A stretch of 64,000 nt of DNA from Owenia fusiformis. Taxonomy: Eukaryota > Annelida > Polychaeta > Sabellida > Oweniidae. The first letter of the stretch is position 1. Every line of letters begins with the position of its first letter. This document shows, piece by piece, positions 35,801 through 50,800 of this stretch. The notes below the pieces were generated by a model that saw nothing but the letters and a program-made list of their open reading frames with translations, was not told the DNA's origin and did no database searches. Made by a program: the position numbers and the translations under genes. The DNA lies in assembly GCA_903813345.2 (NCBI GenBank), contig CAIIXF020000004.1, forward strand, positions 25,609,985 to 25,673,984. Direction: 5' to 3'.

Positions 35801-38800
35801 GATTTCTGAACCAATGTTTACAGCCCTAGAAGCACATCCATGGTTTCCACGGTCTATCATTTCTGCGGCCAGTAACATTTCTACGCTCGCCGTGGAATTT
35901 CTGCGCTCTCATACTTTTGCAGTCACATTTCCCACGGCAGCCGCACGGTGAATTTTAAATTTCTGTTGATAAATAATACTTTTTTCATTTCATTTTCATC
36001 GGGACAATTTATAAATGTTATTCATAGTGCTAGGATGTAATATCAAATGAAAAGTGATCATGAAACATTGACAAATAATGATTCAATCTTGTTGAGCCAG
36101 TTGATTTCTACGGGGACCTCAGAAATGAACAAATATTATTATAACTCCGAGTTATAATTTCTAGTTAGTTTTTTTATCTATAGTTTTCCTACGCTCGCCG
36201 CAGAAATACACCGATTTAATCGATCTGCGGTCGACGCACGGTGTGACTGGGGTGTTAGGGCCGCACGTAAAATTTTTAGGGCCTTAAAACCAAAATTCAG
36301 GTGAAAATTTTGAAAATTTATGGCCTGTTTTTGAAAATTTGGCCTTAAATTGGAAAAAAATAAAGCCCAAAAAGGTCAATTAATGCCCAAGGAGGCCCAC
36401 TAAAGAGGCCCTACAATATTTTTGGGCTAACATTTTTTCTGGGCCCATCCTATGGCCGCGCAGAAAACCTTTTAGGGCCTTATAACCAAAATTTTGGCCT
36501 AAATTTTGAAGATTTAAGGCCCGTTTTTTGAAAAGTTAGCCTGAAATTGAAAAAAATAAGGCCCAAAAAGGTCAAGTAAAGGTCAACTAAAGAGGCCCTA
36601 CAATATTTTTGGCCCAACATTTTTTTGTTGGCCCATCCTAGGGCCTCGCATAAAATTTTTAGGGCCCTAAAACCGAAATTTTGAAAATTTATAGCCTGTT
36701 TTTTGAAAATTTGGCCTTAAATTGAAAAAAAATAAGGCCCAAAAGGTCAAGTAATGCCAAAAAAGGCCCACTACAAAGCCACTGCAATATTTTGGGCCAT
36801 CATTTTTTTCAGGGCCCATCCTAGGGGGGGGGGGGGTGGCCCCATGTCCCTAAAAAACAGAGGGAAACACCCTTGGTATACGCAGCTAACGAAAATTGAC
36901 CGGCACGGGTCAAAAGCTGGAACGGCACGGGTTAACGGTTTTATTTGAATTTAAAACAGCCATAACTTGCTCAATATTGACTTCCTCGTGTCTAATTTGA
37001 AATATATGATGGCTCCCGATGCTTTTAAGTACCCCAACTTTTTACAGATTTTTAAACGGACCAAAACTCTCTAAATGCGCATTTATGCTCTTTTCTCTCG
37101 AGAACGACTGTCTCATTTTCACGATAACTTTTATTTAGTACTTCTAACATATAAGATCTATTTTTCTTCATCAAGGTATGATGTAAATGACATGCTATTT
37201 ACATCTTGTGAGTTTCAATGACGCGCGTTTGATTTTATAAAAAAATGCCAAACTTTGTGACAAAGAATTTCATCCTGCTTGCAGCGAGAAGACGGACCGG
37301 TTCGGGGCAATAGCATGAACATAATTTAGGAATCTTTATACATGTGTTTAAGTTTGGCATTTTTTATAAAATCAAACGCGCGTCATTGAAACTCACAAGA
37401 TGTAAATAGCATGTCATTTACATCATACCTTGATGGGGCAAAATAGATCTTATATGTTAGAAGTACTAAATAAAAGTTATCGTGAAAATGAGACAGTCGT
37501 TCTTATATAAATGCGCATTTAGAGAGTTTTGGTCCGTTTAAAAATCTGTAAAAAATTGGGGTACTTAAAAGCATCGGGAGGAATCATATATTTCAAATTA
37601 GACACGAGGAAGTCAATATTGAGCAAGTTATGGCTGTTTTAAATTCAAATAAAACCGTTAACCCGTGCCGGTCCAGCTTTTGACCCGTGCCGGTCAATTT
37701 TCGTTAGCTGCGTATACTAAGGGTGGGAAAGGGGCACAAATATGTGTGCGAAAAAATTGGGCCAAATTTTGAAAAATAATGCCCAAATTCGAAAAACAAT
37801 GCACAGTTTTTTAATCTTAATTGCCCAGTGAATTTGGGGAAGAGCAAGTTTTTCTTCAAGGAAGCAAAAAGGTAGGTCCACATTTTTTTTAGGAGATATC
37901 AGGGGGGGGGGGGCTCGTACAGGCCTGACATTTTACTCTTCCTATATATATGAAGCTACAAACAGCTGATCAAGTTGAGTTATTTGTAAACATTGAAATA
38001 GTTGAACTTCTGCACTAGAGACATCTATACATCATGATGAAAGTTTTTCTCTCTGAAGTCTGACAAGTTTTTTTATTTATGTTGACCATTAAATTAAGGA
38101 AGGAGTACTCATTGTATATGTATTGTCAGAACTGTTATCGTTCAGTGTAACACTTTCATAACTATAATTGCTATACGCATGCGCAGAATAAATGTGTAAC
38201 GTTTGTAGTATTATCGCCCACAAATATATTGTTCTGTTAAACTTATTATCTGAATAACTTCATCAAAAGTCACGAGAATACGTAACATATTCTGTCACAT
38301 GACAACATTACTTGGAAACACAATCGATCCGTAATCGACACCTTGGTAGTTCCCTTGACAATTTGCCATATAAGGTAATAAAGGTGGTCTTTAGGTCATG
38401 TGACCGATCCACTGGTGTTTGCCTGGAATAAGGAACAAAGACACCACTTTTGTGGGGGGGGGGGGGGTCTTTGTAAAAATTCTGAATGTACAAATCTCTT
38501 AGCCTATTAAAATATAGGAAATGTAATGATCGATCCCTCAGTAAAACATGACAGGTCTACATTTCCTGCAGTGTGGCATTCTGGGATAGAGCATGACTTG
38601 AAAGAAAATAAATCAAAATCTATCAACTCAAGTTTTTCAATTAATCTAGCCTGAGATTTATAAAGCTTTTTTATATGTCAAATAGATGCTTGTTTGCACA
38701 TGAATACATAGAATTTTCTCTAATCAGTGCAAGGTGACATTGCACTTTTAAACCACAAACTGACTGAACGATCAGCATAAAGGTTTATAAAACAGATATT

Positions 38801-41800
38801 GAATTTTTAGAAAGAAACTATAAAAAATGGAGAGCAAAAGAGAAGATTTTAAGAGCTCCTTCTGCCAGCCTTGGGAAGGTGGAGATATAATCCTTATAAG
38901 TGATACTGATGAAAGGGTATATGCTTCAAAATCTGTTTTAGAAATTGCATCACCAGTTTTTAAAACTATGTTCAACTCAGACTTCCTGGAAAAGACAAAA
39001 ACAGAAATTCCGCTACCAGGAAAAACTACAGAGGACCTGGTTTGCTTCATGGAAGCCATACATCCCCTTACGTGGATAGATATTACTGGTAAAGAATCAT
39101 TATGGTTTATGTGACTCATGTTATATAGTTTTTCTGTTTTCCTTGTTATAGTTCCTTGAATGTGCTGTCTTAAACTGTACATTTGATTTTTTTATTTTGT
39201 TTGACCTCTGGTCATAAGAAGTTCTCTACATGAATGCAAAAATACAATGTTGGAATTTAAGGTTAGGGTGCATGATGGGAAATTTTCTGCATTCCTCAAT
39301 TGAATCACATGTTATTTTTCAAACGAGAATCACTCCTTATTCCCCACATTGTCTATATCTTCCAGTTTTGCACAAAGAGTGTACTTATGTGCCTAGAAAA
39401 GATTTGTGAGAAGAATGTTTTGATTAAGTGTATAAAAAACAAGAAAATTAAGTGAAAAAATTTAGAAAATTTTCAGAAATATTTGCATTCGCAGTAACGT
39501 TGTGAAAAACATTGCCAGCTTAAAGTCTCCAATATCTGGCCTACCTGTCCACCCTTCACTTTGACTTTGATATTACCATTGGATGATGATGCTTTAAAAA
39601 ATGGAATAGACCAAAAAGTTAAAAATATTCTTCAAAATAAAACCTATATGCTTAATTCCAAAATAATTCTTATTATAATAATAGTTATGTATGCTATTTA
39701 CGATAAAATCTAGAAATTATAATTCAATTGTATTTTACTTTCAGAGGCAAATATTGATGTTTTATTACGCCTGAGTGATGAATACCAGGTTGACAAGCTG
39801 ATGAAAAAATGCAAAAAATACCTATCTGCTGAAAAGCCAAGCCTGGAGAACTTTATTCGAGCAAATGAATATGAATTTGAAGATGTCAAAAAGGACAATC
39901 TAGACTTTCTGATCTCTGAACCAATGTTTACAACCCTAGAAGCACATCCATGGTTTCCACGGTTACAGCAGAATCATCTTATGGAAATAATGAGGAAGAA
40001 ATTAGCTATGTTGGAATTTACAATCTGTGCAACATCAAAACCATTTGATGATGGGGCTATTCTCTTAAAAAGGAAAACAAGAGAGCTAGATCAAGTCCCA
40101 TCACTCAAGTGTTCAAGTTATCTTTCGACAAATCAATATGAATGTTCAAATAGGTGGTCGACTACCAATAAACTAGGACTGTGTGATCATGGAAAAGAGG
40201 ATCTTAACAAAAAGATGAAAATGATTCATGTAAAATGCAATAAGGAATTTGGTGCAACATCAATTCATCATTACAATAAAGTGTAATTGGTAGGTTCACT
40301 ATAGGTTCACTTTTGGTTAAATCTAGGTGCTCTATTCATGTATGTAACACATTGGCCGAAAACATTATAAGGGGTAACAAAATTTCAAGGAGCATAATAT
40401 ACATGTACATCTGACCTATAGCCTTTATATTCCTTATGATCAAAAATATAACATCTCCAATTCCAAAAGTCTGCTACTACTCTAGGGGCGAGAAGGAAAA
40501 TTCTCAATAAATGGTGTATAGTTGGTTTGGCACCATTTTCAGTTAGGGGAGAGTCTTGGATGAAACTTCCACCTAGGTGATAGCTTCACAGAGTGGTAGG
40601 AAGTTCTTTTTTTGAAGACTTCGCCCCCTACCCCCCAAAAACACCCCACCCCGGGGAAAAAAATTGTTCACACTAAATAACCTTAGATATTTTGATTTTT
40701 GTAAGTGACATACATAGATATTATATATATCAATCATTTGCAGTATAATTGATGCTGATTTCTCCAAAGAAAATTGAATATTAGTACAAAGTGTGTATCC
40801 CAGGGGGCAAATTCGTGACCCATTTTGTTACTATTTTGATCCTAACTTTTCAATTTGACACTGTAAGAGGTTGAAAAAATTCATGTGAAGTGCCCAATGG
40901 CAGAGTTAGTAACCCTGAAATATGCAAAGCCATTGAAAAGGTAGGAGCTGAGAAAAAAATTGTAGATTTTTCGAAAAATTTGACATTTTTGACAGTTGGA
41001 ATTTGTGTATGACTATAGCTGACCCCTATAGTTTCTAGATCCATCCCTCTATGATGATATTTATGGTTTTATAGTGTGGAACTAAGATGTAAAACATAAT
41101 TTAGATGGGTTTTAAGGAAATTAAAGGTTTTAAACAAGTCCAAAATTTGAAATATTGTAAATACAGTAAAACCTGTATATCTGAACACCTGGCTAATCCG
41201 AACACCTTCCAATTTGAACACTTTTTTTCGGTCCCATTTTTTCCTCCCATTGACTCCCATGTTAAAAAAACCTTGAAATCTGAACACCTCCTAATTTGAA
41301 CAGTGAACAACCAGATTTGAAAAAGTGACCTGTCTAATCTGAACATTTTTATCAGAAATCAAATGTCTGGACATTTCAATTAAAGCCACATATTGAGTCA
41401 GTGTTATAGTTGTTATTTATCTACATATATACAAATGCAATCAAAGAACCAATCGTCCTAATTAACTTATTTAGTCTCAGTGACATCCCTAATTTGTGGA
41501 AAACAACAGGATGTTTTGGAAAGGTGTGAATACAGGAGTTAATTGGTTTATCCTATTAGAAAAGAACTGAATGTTTTATTTTTGGATTAAGAGAAAGGTG
41601 TGAATCAAGAAGATAATTGATTTATAATTATTTGAAATTACCTGGATGTTTTTGATTTGGATTAAGAGAAAGGTGAGAGTCTGGGAGATAATTGGTTTAT
41701 CCTTATTGTAAATTAACTGGATGTTTTTGATTTGGATTATGAACAGGTCTTAACTGTTTTATATCCCATGGGTCTGTTATGATAGCTAAGATTCAATCAG

Positions 41801-44800
41801 TAAATGTTTTATAATCACAAAGACAACACAGACGCCATTTGCAGACACGATTATATCATGAGAAGGAGAAAAAATCCAACTTCGTAATATTCGCATACAT
41901 CTGACATCCTGAATGCCCTTGATATTTTGAAGGATTATACATCATCTCGAATGAACACTCATGAAAAATTATTTTTACTTGAAGAGGATATCTACTCAAA
42001 TATTGCTAATGCTAAAAGTGCCAAGAAACAAACAACAATGAAGGACTTTTTCAAGCAAAAGTAAAGCAGTGCTATATAACCATAATATGGGATAAGCCAT
42101 TTGATAAGCATAAGATTTCGTACGAGACTATCATATACTTTTACAGTGTACTACAAAGTTTTTGCCAAAATATAAGTTATTTTTACTAAAATGATGAAAT
42201 TGTTCAAAATATAAATAAAACATAGCATATAGGCTATAGGTCTATTGTAGAATTAACTCATCAACAACATGTATTGTTTTCTGACTTAGTATTAAGCGTT
42301 CAATATAGTGCACTGAACAATGAAAACCCCCCCCCGACCAACAAAATCCTCGAAATTTGAACACCTGCCAATTTGAACGCTTTTAGCTGGTCCCATGGGT
42401 GTTCGGATTAGACAGGTTTTACTGTATAAGGTTTCAAATTTACGAATTCCAGGTATAGCCATGGCTGACCCCTATAGTTTCTAGATCCATCCCTCTATGA
42501 TGATATTTATGGTTTTGTTGTGTGGAACTAATATGTAAAACATAATTTAGATGGGTTTTAAGGAAGTTTAAGGTTTTTAACAACTCCAAAATTTGAAAAA
42601 TTGTAAATATAAGGTTTCAAATTTACGAATTTCAGGTATAGCCATGGCTGACCCTTATGGTTTTTCCATCCATACCTCTATGATTAAATATACAGTTTTA
42701 GAGTGTGGCACTAAGATTTAACATATCCAAAATGCATTTTAAGGAAGTTTACGGTGAAGAATTGTAAATGTTAGGTTTCAAATTTATGAATTTCAGGTAT
42801 AGCCAAAGATGATATGGTTTTCACATCTATACCTCAGTGATGAAATATATAGTTTTAGAGTGTTTAACTAAAATGTGAAAGATACCTAAGATGAGTTTTA
42901 AGGAAGTTTAAGGTTTTAAACAAGTGAAAAATTTGAAAAATTGAGAAATATCAGGTCTCAAATTCACGTTATTCAGGTTCAGCCTTGAATGAGCCCAGAT
43001 AATCGAAGTTTATGAGCATAATAGTGTCAACTATGATATCATAGCTTAGAGACCAGGTAAAGAATATATACCTGTTGTAACAATTAGTCTGCTGCATATA
43101 AATGGAGTGAAAAGTCATGAACTACAGTAAAATCTCTCTAATCTGAATGCTATTTGGACCAGCTAAAAGCGTTCTAATTAGAACTGTTTGAATTTTGAGG
43201 TTTTTAAATCTGCAATATTCTGGATTTTGAAGAAATATGAATGTATTCTCAATGAAAAATATCAATAAATATTAATAATATAAATAATGACCACATAAAA
43301 AGCTTAATAGCATCCAAAATCCAATTCAAAAGTTTTGATATCATAACAATTCGGTGTTAAACTGACAATATTTGATCAATTTTGTAAGAAATATGTGATA
43401 TTTGGTAAAAAGAGTTCAAGTTAAACAGGTTAATTTTTCAAATATGAGTGTTCACTGTTCGAATTAAGAGTTGTTCAGATTTCAATTATTAAACATAGGA
43501 GTCAATGGGAGGGAAAATTGGACTGGGAAAAGTGTTCAGATTGGTTGGTGTTCAGATTAGTCAGGTGTTGGGATGATTGGTAGGTGTTCACAATAGTCAG
43601 ATGTTGGGATATACAGGATATATATCATTTATACAAGATGACGAACTAGAACTACTGTACTAGGTGCCTTTGATAATTTTTACCACAATGTTAATACTAT
43701 GTCAGGAAAGTAAGCACCCATGACACTGTGCTTGTACAACTTAAAAATCAACAACACTTTAACATTTGATAAAGATGTCTACCAAATGAGTAATCCACAT
43801 GAATTCAAATACAAGCACTTGGCATGCTATTCCCTATGATGCTATTTATAGATCAAATCTAGTAAAGGAGCCCAAAGAATAGATTTCATATTTGACTCCT
43901 AGTAGTCTCCATCAGTAAAGGATTCTGAAAGAATGCGAAGAATGGATGCTTCCCCTATTGAACTTTAATCCAAAGAAGAAATTACACCATTACCTAAAAA
44001 TATGAATACCTTTTGGCCAAGTAATATAAGACAAATTTTCAAAGATTGCAAAGAATTTCAATAAGCAGCATTCTAAAAGTGTGCCAAATGTCAAGATTGT
44101 TTTAAGTGGAACTATTGGAGAGAACTCAAATACAGGGTGGTCAAAAAATGGAAACCCTGCATTTTACTAATTTCTTTGTCATTTTAAAAAATTACTCCCT
44201 GATATTTCAAATATTAGTACATCATTCCATTTCCTACCACCCTACAAAATTTCATGACCATCAGACTGGTAGTCACAATTTTACAGCACTTTGAAAAACA
44301 TGCTTCAAGTTTGGCCATCATCGCGTTGTAGGCAAACCTGCACAGATGTCAATGACCTGAATGCATTCCTCATTAGGTATGACCTGGATGATACAGATGA
44401 TCTCACTTTTGAGGTCTGCAATTGTCCTGAGGTCATTCTCATACACTTTTTCTCTGCCATATCCCCACTGGTAGGGACATTTTGGACGACGAGTGCAGGT
44501 GGCCCAACAGCGCAATAGTGGCCACTGTGGTATGTTCTTGAAAGTGCTGTAACATTGTGACTATCAATCTGATGGTCATGAAATAAAGTAGGCTAGTAGG
44601 AAATTGAATGATGCACAAATGTGCAAAATATCAGGGAGTCATTTCTGAAAATGACAAATATATAAAGGAAAATGGTGTAAGGGATCAAATGACACTGATA
44701 TTCTAATTTTAGGACTATCTTTTCAATAAATGTAAAAAATTCTTCAACTATGCTAGCAAATGTCATCTGCAAACTCAGTATGTAAACATTTTCTACAATG

Positions 44801-47800
44801 TCTGTTTGTTTGAAACATATTGATCATTTATATATCACCATTTTTGATCTACATGAAGATTTTAGTGTGACAAGACCCTTTTACCCAGGAGTTTCTAATC
44901 TCATTGCACTAATGGGAGTTTCTAGGCCTGGGGGGTATGATCCTTATAATCCTTATTTTCCCAAATAATTACTGTTGCCTGATGACAAGTTGTTTTATTG
45001 GGAGTGTAGTGATTATAACTTTTTGATAATTTATAATAACATTTTGCATTAAGAGATGATTATTGCTTAATAACGGTAGGGGTATAACAAAATATAGAGA
45101 AATCAATTAACCATGTCTTTATGTATATTGACAATGTAGAACATTACATCGAACATGTTGATGTGAAAAAGTAAAAATGCTATATCACATAATAAATATC
45201 ATCAAATAATAATTAATTAGTTATAATCCAATTAATCAATCAATAAATACAATGTTTACGATATCCCTAGGAGCAGTTACACTTTATGGGTGGGGGGGGG
45301 ATTTATTAACCTCTCACCCCCTTAGGAACTCTAGGGTAAGGTCTTCAACTCTAATTATTTTTATTTTAACAATACTTGTAACATGGATCAAACCTGACCA
45401 CAATATTTTCAACATCTAATTTCTAAGCTTAAAAGTCATACATTCAACAATAGGGACATCCAAGGCTATACCTGAAATCGTAAAGGAGGACTGAAAGTAT
45501 CGCAACAGATTTCGGACAGTCATATGTTGGATTTTGGCTATTTTCTGAGGATTTGAGGAGGTGCATATGTTAGGCCAATGCATTTCCTCCAGGAAAAGCA
45601 CTCATAGAGATGATAAAATAATTTATATTTTGAGACAGGGAAGGTGCAAACAACCCACCCACATGCATCAATATGTTGTGTTTTGACATACAGTTAACCC
45701 CTTTCAAGGAATAATGCACTCTATCAGGGGTTTTAAAGATATCAAATATGGGTGACCAAAATTAAGTTGAAAGCAACGGATCACATGAGTTTTCCCTATC
45801 GGAAAATAACAGGAAAATGTTGTTTTCCACTTTATTTAAAAGAAATTTATTATTCCTTTTGCTGGGTTAACTATGTCTCAAAATGCAACATATTGATACA
45901 ACAAAAATTGAAAAAGCAGGGGTGAAAGGGGATAAAAATCAGGATAACATTTCCGGAAAAACATGTGGGTGGATTGTTTTCACCTTTGCTGTCTCAAAGT
46001 CCAAACTATTTTATCATCTCTAAGAGTTCTTTTCCTGTAGGTAATACAATGGCCTAACATATGCACCTGCTTAAATCCTCAGTAAACAGACAAAATCCAA
46101 CACATGACTGTCTGAAATCTGTTGCGATACTTTCCGTGCTCCTTTGAGACCTGATATTTCTAAATTTTTCAAATATTGCACTTGTTTAAATTCTTAAAGT
46201 TCCTTAAAATTCATCTTAAGTATGTTTTTCATCTTAGTTTCACACTCTAAAATGATATGTTTCATCATAGAGGTATGGATGAAACAGCCATAAGGGTCAT
46301 CCATGGCTATACCTAACATTCGTAAATTTGAAACCTTATATTTACAGGTTTTCAAATTCTGAACTTGTTTAAAATCTTTAACTTCCTTAAAACCCATCTT
46401 AATTATGTTTTACATCTTTAGTTCCATACTACAAAGCCATACATATCATCAAAGAGGGATAGATCTAGAAACTATAGGTGTCAGCCATGGCTATACCTGG
46501 AATCCGTAAATTTGAAACCTTATATTTCCAATTTTTCAAATTTTGGAGGTGATTAAGACCTATAACTTCCTTAAAACCCATCTAAATTATTTTTACATCT
46601 TAGTTTCACACCATAAAAGCATAAATATCATCAAAGAGGGATGGATCTAGAAACTATAGGGGTCAGCCATGGCTATACCTGGAATTCGTAAATTTGAAAC
46701 CTTATATTTACAATATTTCAAATTTTGGACTTGTTTAAAACCTTTAACTTCCTTAAAACCCATCTAAATTATGTTTTACATCTTAGTTCCACACTATAAA
46801 ACCATAAATATCATCATAGAGGGATAGATCTAGAAACCATAGGGGTCAGCTATAGTCATACACAAAATCCAGCTGTCAAAAATGTCAAATTTTTCGAAAA
46901 ATCAACAATTTTTTTCTCAGCTCCTACATTTTCCATGGCTTTGCATCTTTCAGGATTACTAACCCTGCTATTGGGCACTTCACATGAATTTTCTCAATCT
47001 CTTACAGTGTCTAATTGAAAAGTAAGAATCAAAATAGTAAGAAAATGAGTCACGAATTTGCCCCCTGGGGTACACACTTTGTACTAATATTCATATTCTT
47101 TAGGAGTAATCAGCATCAATTATATTGCAAATGATTCATATATATAATATCTATGCATGTCACTTACAAACATCAAAATATCTAAGGTTGTTTAGTGTGA
47201 ACAATTTTTTCCCCAGGGTGGGGTGTTTTTGGGGGGTGGGGGGCTAACTCCTCAAAAAAAAGAACTTCCTACCACTCTGCGAAGCTATCACCTAGGTGGA
47301 AGTTTCATCCAAGACTCTCCCCTAACTGAAAATGGTGCCAAACCAACTATACACCATTTATTGAGAATTTTTCTCCTCGCCCCTAGAGTATACATGTGTA
47401 TGTTATAAAATGAAGTCATTTCAGACTCAGAGTAAAAAATAGGGGAAAATGTTTAAATTCTCTAAAATAATTGATATGGTAGTCACATTTATACAGAAAT
47501 AATCCACTATCGTTAAAATCTTTAGTTTTCCTCATATAAACTTTGCACTTTTATTTGGGGATTTTAAGAAAATAGACAGGACAAGTTTTAGGTTGCTTGC
47601 TATCATCTGATACTATGTACTTCCTTTAGTATAAATTAGCGAAAATATGTTACTTTTTTATGTTTTCAAGAATAAAATATAAGAATGCCACTGTTTGCAC
47701 CATTGGAAATTCTAACCAAAGAACATTCATCCAAAATTGACAATTATGTTAGCTTGATTTGCTTCGTTAATGATCATAGGTTAAAGCACAATCTGCATGT

Positions 47801-50800
47801 CTACAAGATCATCTTATTGTATGCCAAGGAATATTTTCATTAATCCAACTGGAAATATTTAGCAGGGCTCTCACCAGGCTTTTGGACTGTGGCGCAGCAC
47901 CACACTCTATTTAGCTCCCACCACACTTTACTGGAAAATCATGATTGTTTCCATAGTCTAAACTTATCAGAATATACAATAATAGCATGTAAAAAGGATA
48001 AAACATAACATAAATATGATTCATCACAATTGAATGGTTATTCTGAAGATGTTAGCACCACACCCTAAATATTTCCTGGTGAGAGCCCTGTTTAGTTACT
48101 TTTGTCAGTTTTTTAAAGGTATCTAGCTTGACCAAAACTACTACTGCCCTGTATATAACCATTTATCGAGCAACTGGCCCATTAATTGTGTTATATTATA
48201 TAAAGTATCTAATCTGATCAAAGACTCTATGTTGTGACCCTTGAAAAAGTTATATTTCTAAATTCCAGCTACACTGAAAAACTTAGGATCATACTTTGCC
48301 AATGTGCCCTAGTTCCCAGGGTTCATCAAAAAGGTTCAGGATTTATTGAGAATTACTATTCTCACTGGCTTTTGTCTGATGATGAAAATAAAAAATTCCC
48401 CTGACGGAAGTTCATTCATTTTGTTATAAAGACAAAAAATAACATATTTAACCAGGAGAGGATAATTGATTCTGAGGCTGATACAAAAAATAGTTATTTT
48501 TCTAATCCTATACACTTATACAATAATAGGTATAATCTTTACTCACCTTGCATCGGAATCCCACTCTGATTCCTCACCATCCTCCTCATCTTCAAACTGA
48601 ACAGCCGCCGTCCCTCGACCGAATCCTGTAAAACTAGTTTCCGATGATTTCTTCGGCGTTGTTGGTTTAGGTGATTTTGGAGTTGATTTTGACACAGGTT
48701 TTGTCTGGGAATTAGGTGTTGGAGTATTTTTGTTGTTGTGTTTGTTGCTAGGTAACGAGTGGTAGTCTGGGGGATCTTCCTCCTCACTGGAGTAAGTGTA
48801 ATCCTCGGAGTTATCCTCACCTGAGTCCCACTGACTAGCAGATCTACAATGCACATGTAAATAGTTGTCAAATTTCACATTAAAATTTTAGAATTGTATA
48901 CAGCACAAAAAATGGGGGCAATAACAATAGGTGTTGTATACGTAGTAGACAAAGTCTGGGACATGCCTGGTCCCCTCTCTTTACTAGGACTGGGGGTCCT
49001 TAGGGCAGGCCATGTGGGGGAGTGGGTCACGATTCTGCTACGGATGTAGCCAGAGATAGAGGTATGATATAATTTTCAGACTTTTTAAACTTTGGAGATT
49101 ATAACTAAAGTTTGCCTCAATCATCACTTTTGGCCCTACTAATGTAAAAACCTGGCAACATCCCTGATATGTTACTACTTTTAATTGCTTCACCAGAATT
49201 TCCAGAAATATATTTTTCAGCTTCTTCTTTGACTGAAATTTTGGAGATTAATCCTCAATGTCGCCATGAATTGTAAATTACAGGCAATCAGAGTCAAACA
49301 ATACACATACCCTGTAGTAGACATTGTCTGGGACATGGCTGGTCCCCTCTCTTTACTAGGACTGGGGGTCCTGGGGGCAGGCCTGGGGGGTGGGGCACGT
49401 TTCTGCTTTGATTTCTTCACCTTTGCCTGGGGTACTGCTCTCTCTTTTGTCGGGCTTGGGCCTAGAACAGTAGAACGGTGATGATTTGTTTTCAAAATTG
49501 AATGTGCAAAACTGAACTTAAAAGGTCATCATTGATAGTTCTGTATTTAGAAACTTTTAATAATAATTTAAATCAATGTTTTAATCTCCATACAATTTAG
49601 AGTGTTTAAACTTTAATGGGGGGGGGGGGGGGGTATCAGATCTAGGGAGTAATTGTAACAAAAACTGTTTCAATTGTAGCATATTGTTGTCTCATATCAA
49701 CTCCTTTTCATATCTATTCTCTCAAAATCCCCAAAGTTCATATTGAAATTCAGGAAAATAAAAAACAAAGTATCATTTCTCAATAAATGTGGGTATCACA
49801 TTTATTATTTGGGAGAATTTATACATTTTTCCAATTTTCAAACTTTGAATCTTGGTGGACTACATTAGGGTCAATATTGAACTTGTAACTTGCAATTTCT
49901 TCACCCCTTTAGATCTGATTCGCTTTTTCTTACCTGGTTTTGGACTAGATTTCTTCGCTTGCATTCTCTCTTTAGCAATACGATCAACTTCTCTGAGCAT
50001 CTGCTGGCGAATGTCAAAGAACTTTGGATATTTCTGAAAATATAAAATATTCCCAAAATTTAACTTATGTTAAGTCATTTTATATTCAACATGTTAACAG
50101 TAAATAAATTTTGTTGTATAAATTCATTCTCCATTAAGCTTGATTCGACTATTTGTAACCATTATAGGGCAATATATTCAACATGTTAACAGTAAATATA
50201 TGACATTGGCTATGGTATCATAGACAAACGGCCATTCAGATGATTTATGGGATAATTTTAGTATGCAACTCTTAAAAAGAGACATTAGCTTAATGTAATT
50301 TGTTTTTGTAAAACTAGATGTTTAAATAAACTAGATATCATTTTTATATGTCTGTATCCTGTGACTTACATTACAAGGTATAAACATGCAAAATGTCACC
50401 ACCAGCCATTTGTTACAGATACCTGTTACAGACCCCGACCACCAAAGGCCAAACACCAATCACCATCCACCAAAAAGTTGGAGACTATAACAAAATGTCA
50501 CCACTTCTAATGGTGAAATAATAAGTGATTGTGAACTTAGAGGACGCACAATTTGGACAGTCACTCTCGTATATTTCAATCCTAATACAACCCATATATA
50601 AATATAATATTTTTTTAAACGTTCAACATATAAGGTAATTAATTTTGAATGACCTTTTAAGGAATGAGCTAAATAACATACCTTTGCATGTGTTTGTTGT
50701 CTCTGTTGTTTCAAAGTGGACATCTTGTTGTTGAAGACCTTTGTTGTTATACCTTCAGCATCCTATAAAAGCACATACTGTATATTCAATGATGTAACAC

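Larger units (their letters stand above)
40479..47389. mobile_element. 6.9-kb giant inverted repeat (foldback element) with nested insertions
   Basis: The left arm opens ACTCTAGGGGCGAGAAGG and the right arm closes CCTCGCCCCTAGAGT. The pairing continues through TTTGGCACCATTTTCAGTTA, CTTCACAGAGTGGTAGGAAG, and TTTCTAGATCCATCCCTCTA toward a centre near 45.8 kb, where 45440-45640 mirrors 45980-46150. The left arm is interrupted by a Tigger-like element (41164-42424) and further insertions before 45.4 kb. About 1.2 kb of each arm pairs once the insert is removed. No transposase for the large element itself is visible. Confidence 0.8.

Noticed and set aside
44291-44518. Plus-strand 75-codon frame
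   Set aside because: It is the shadow of a minus-strand mariner-like transposase remnant.
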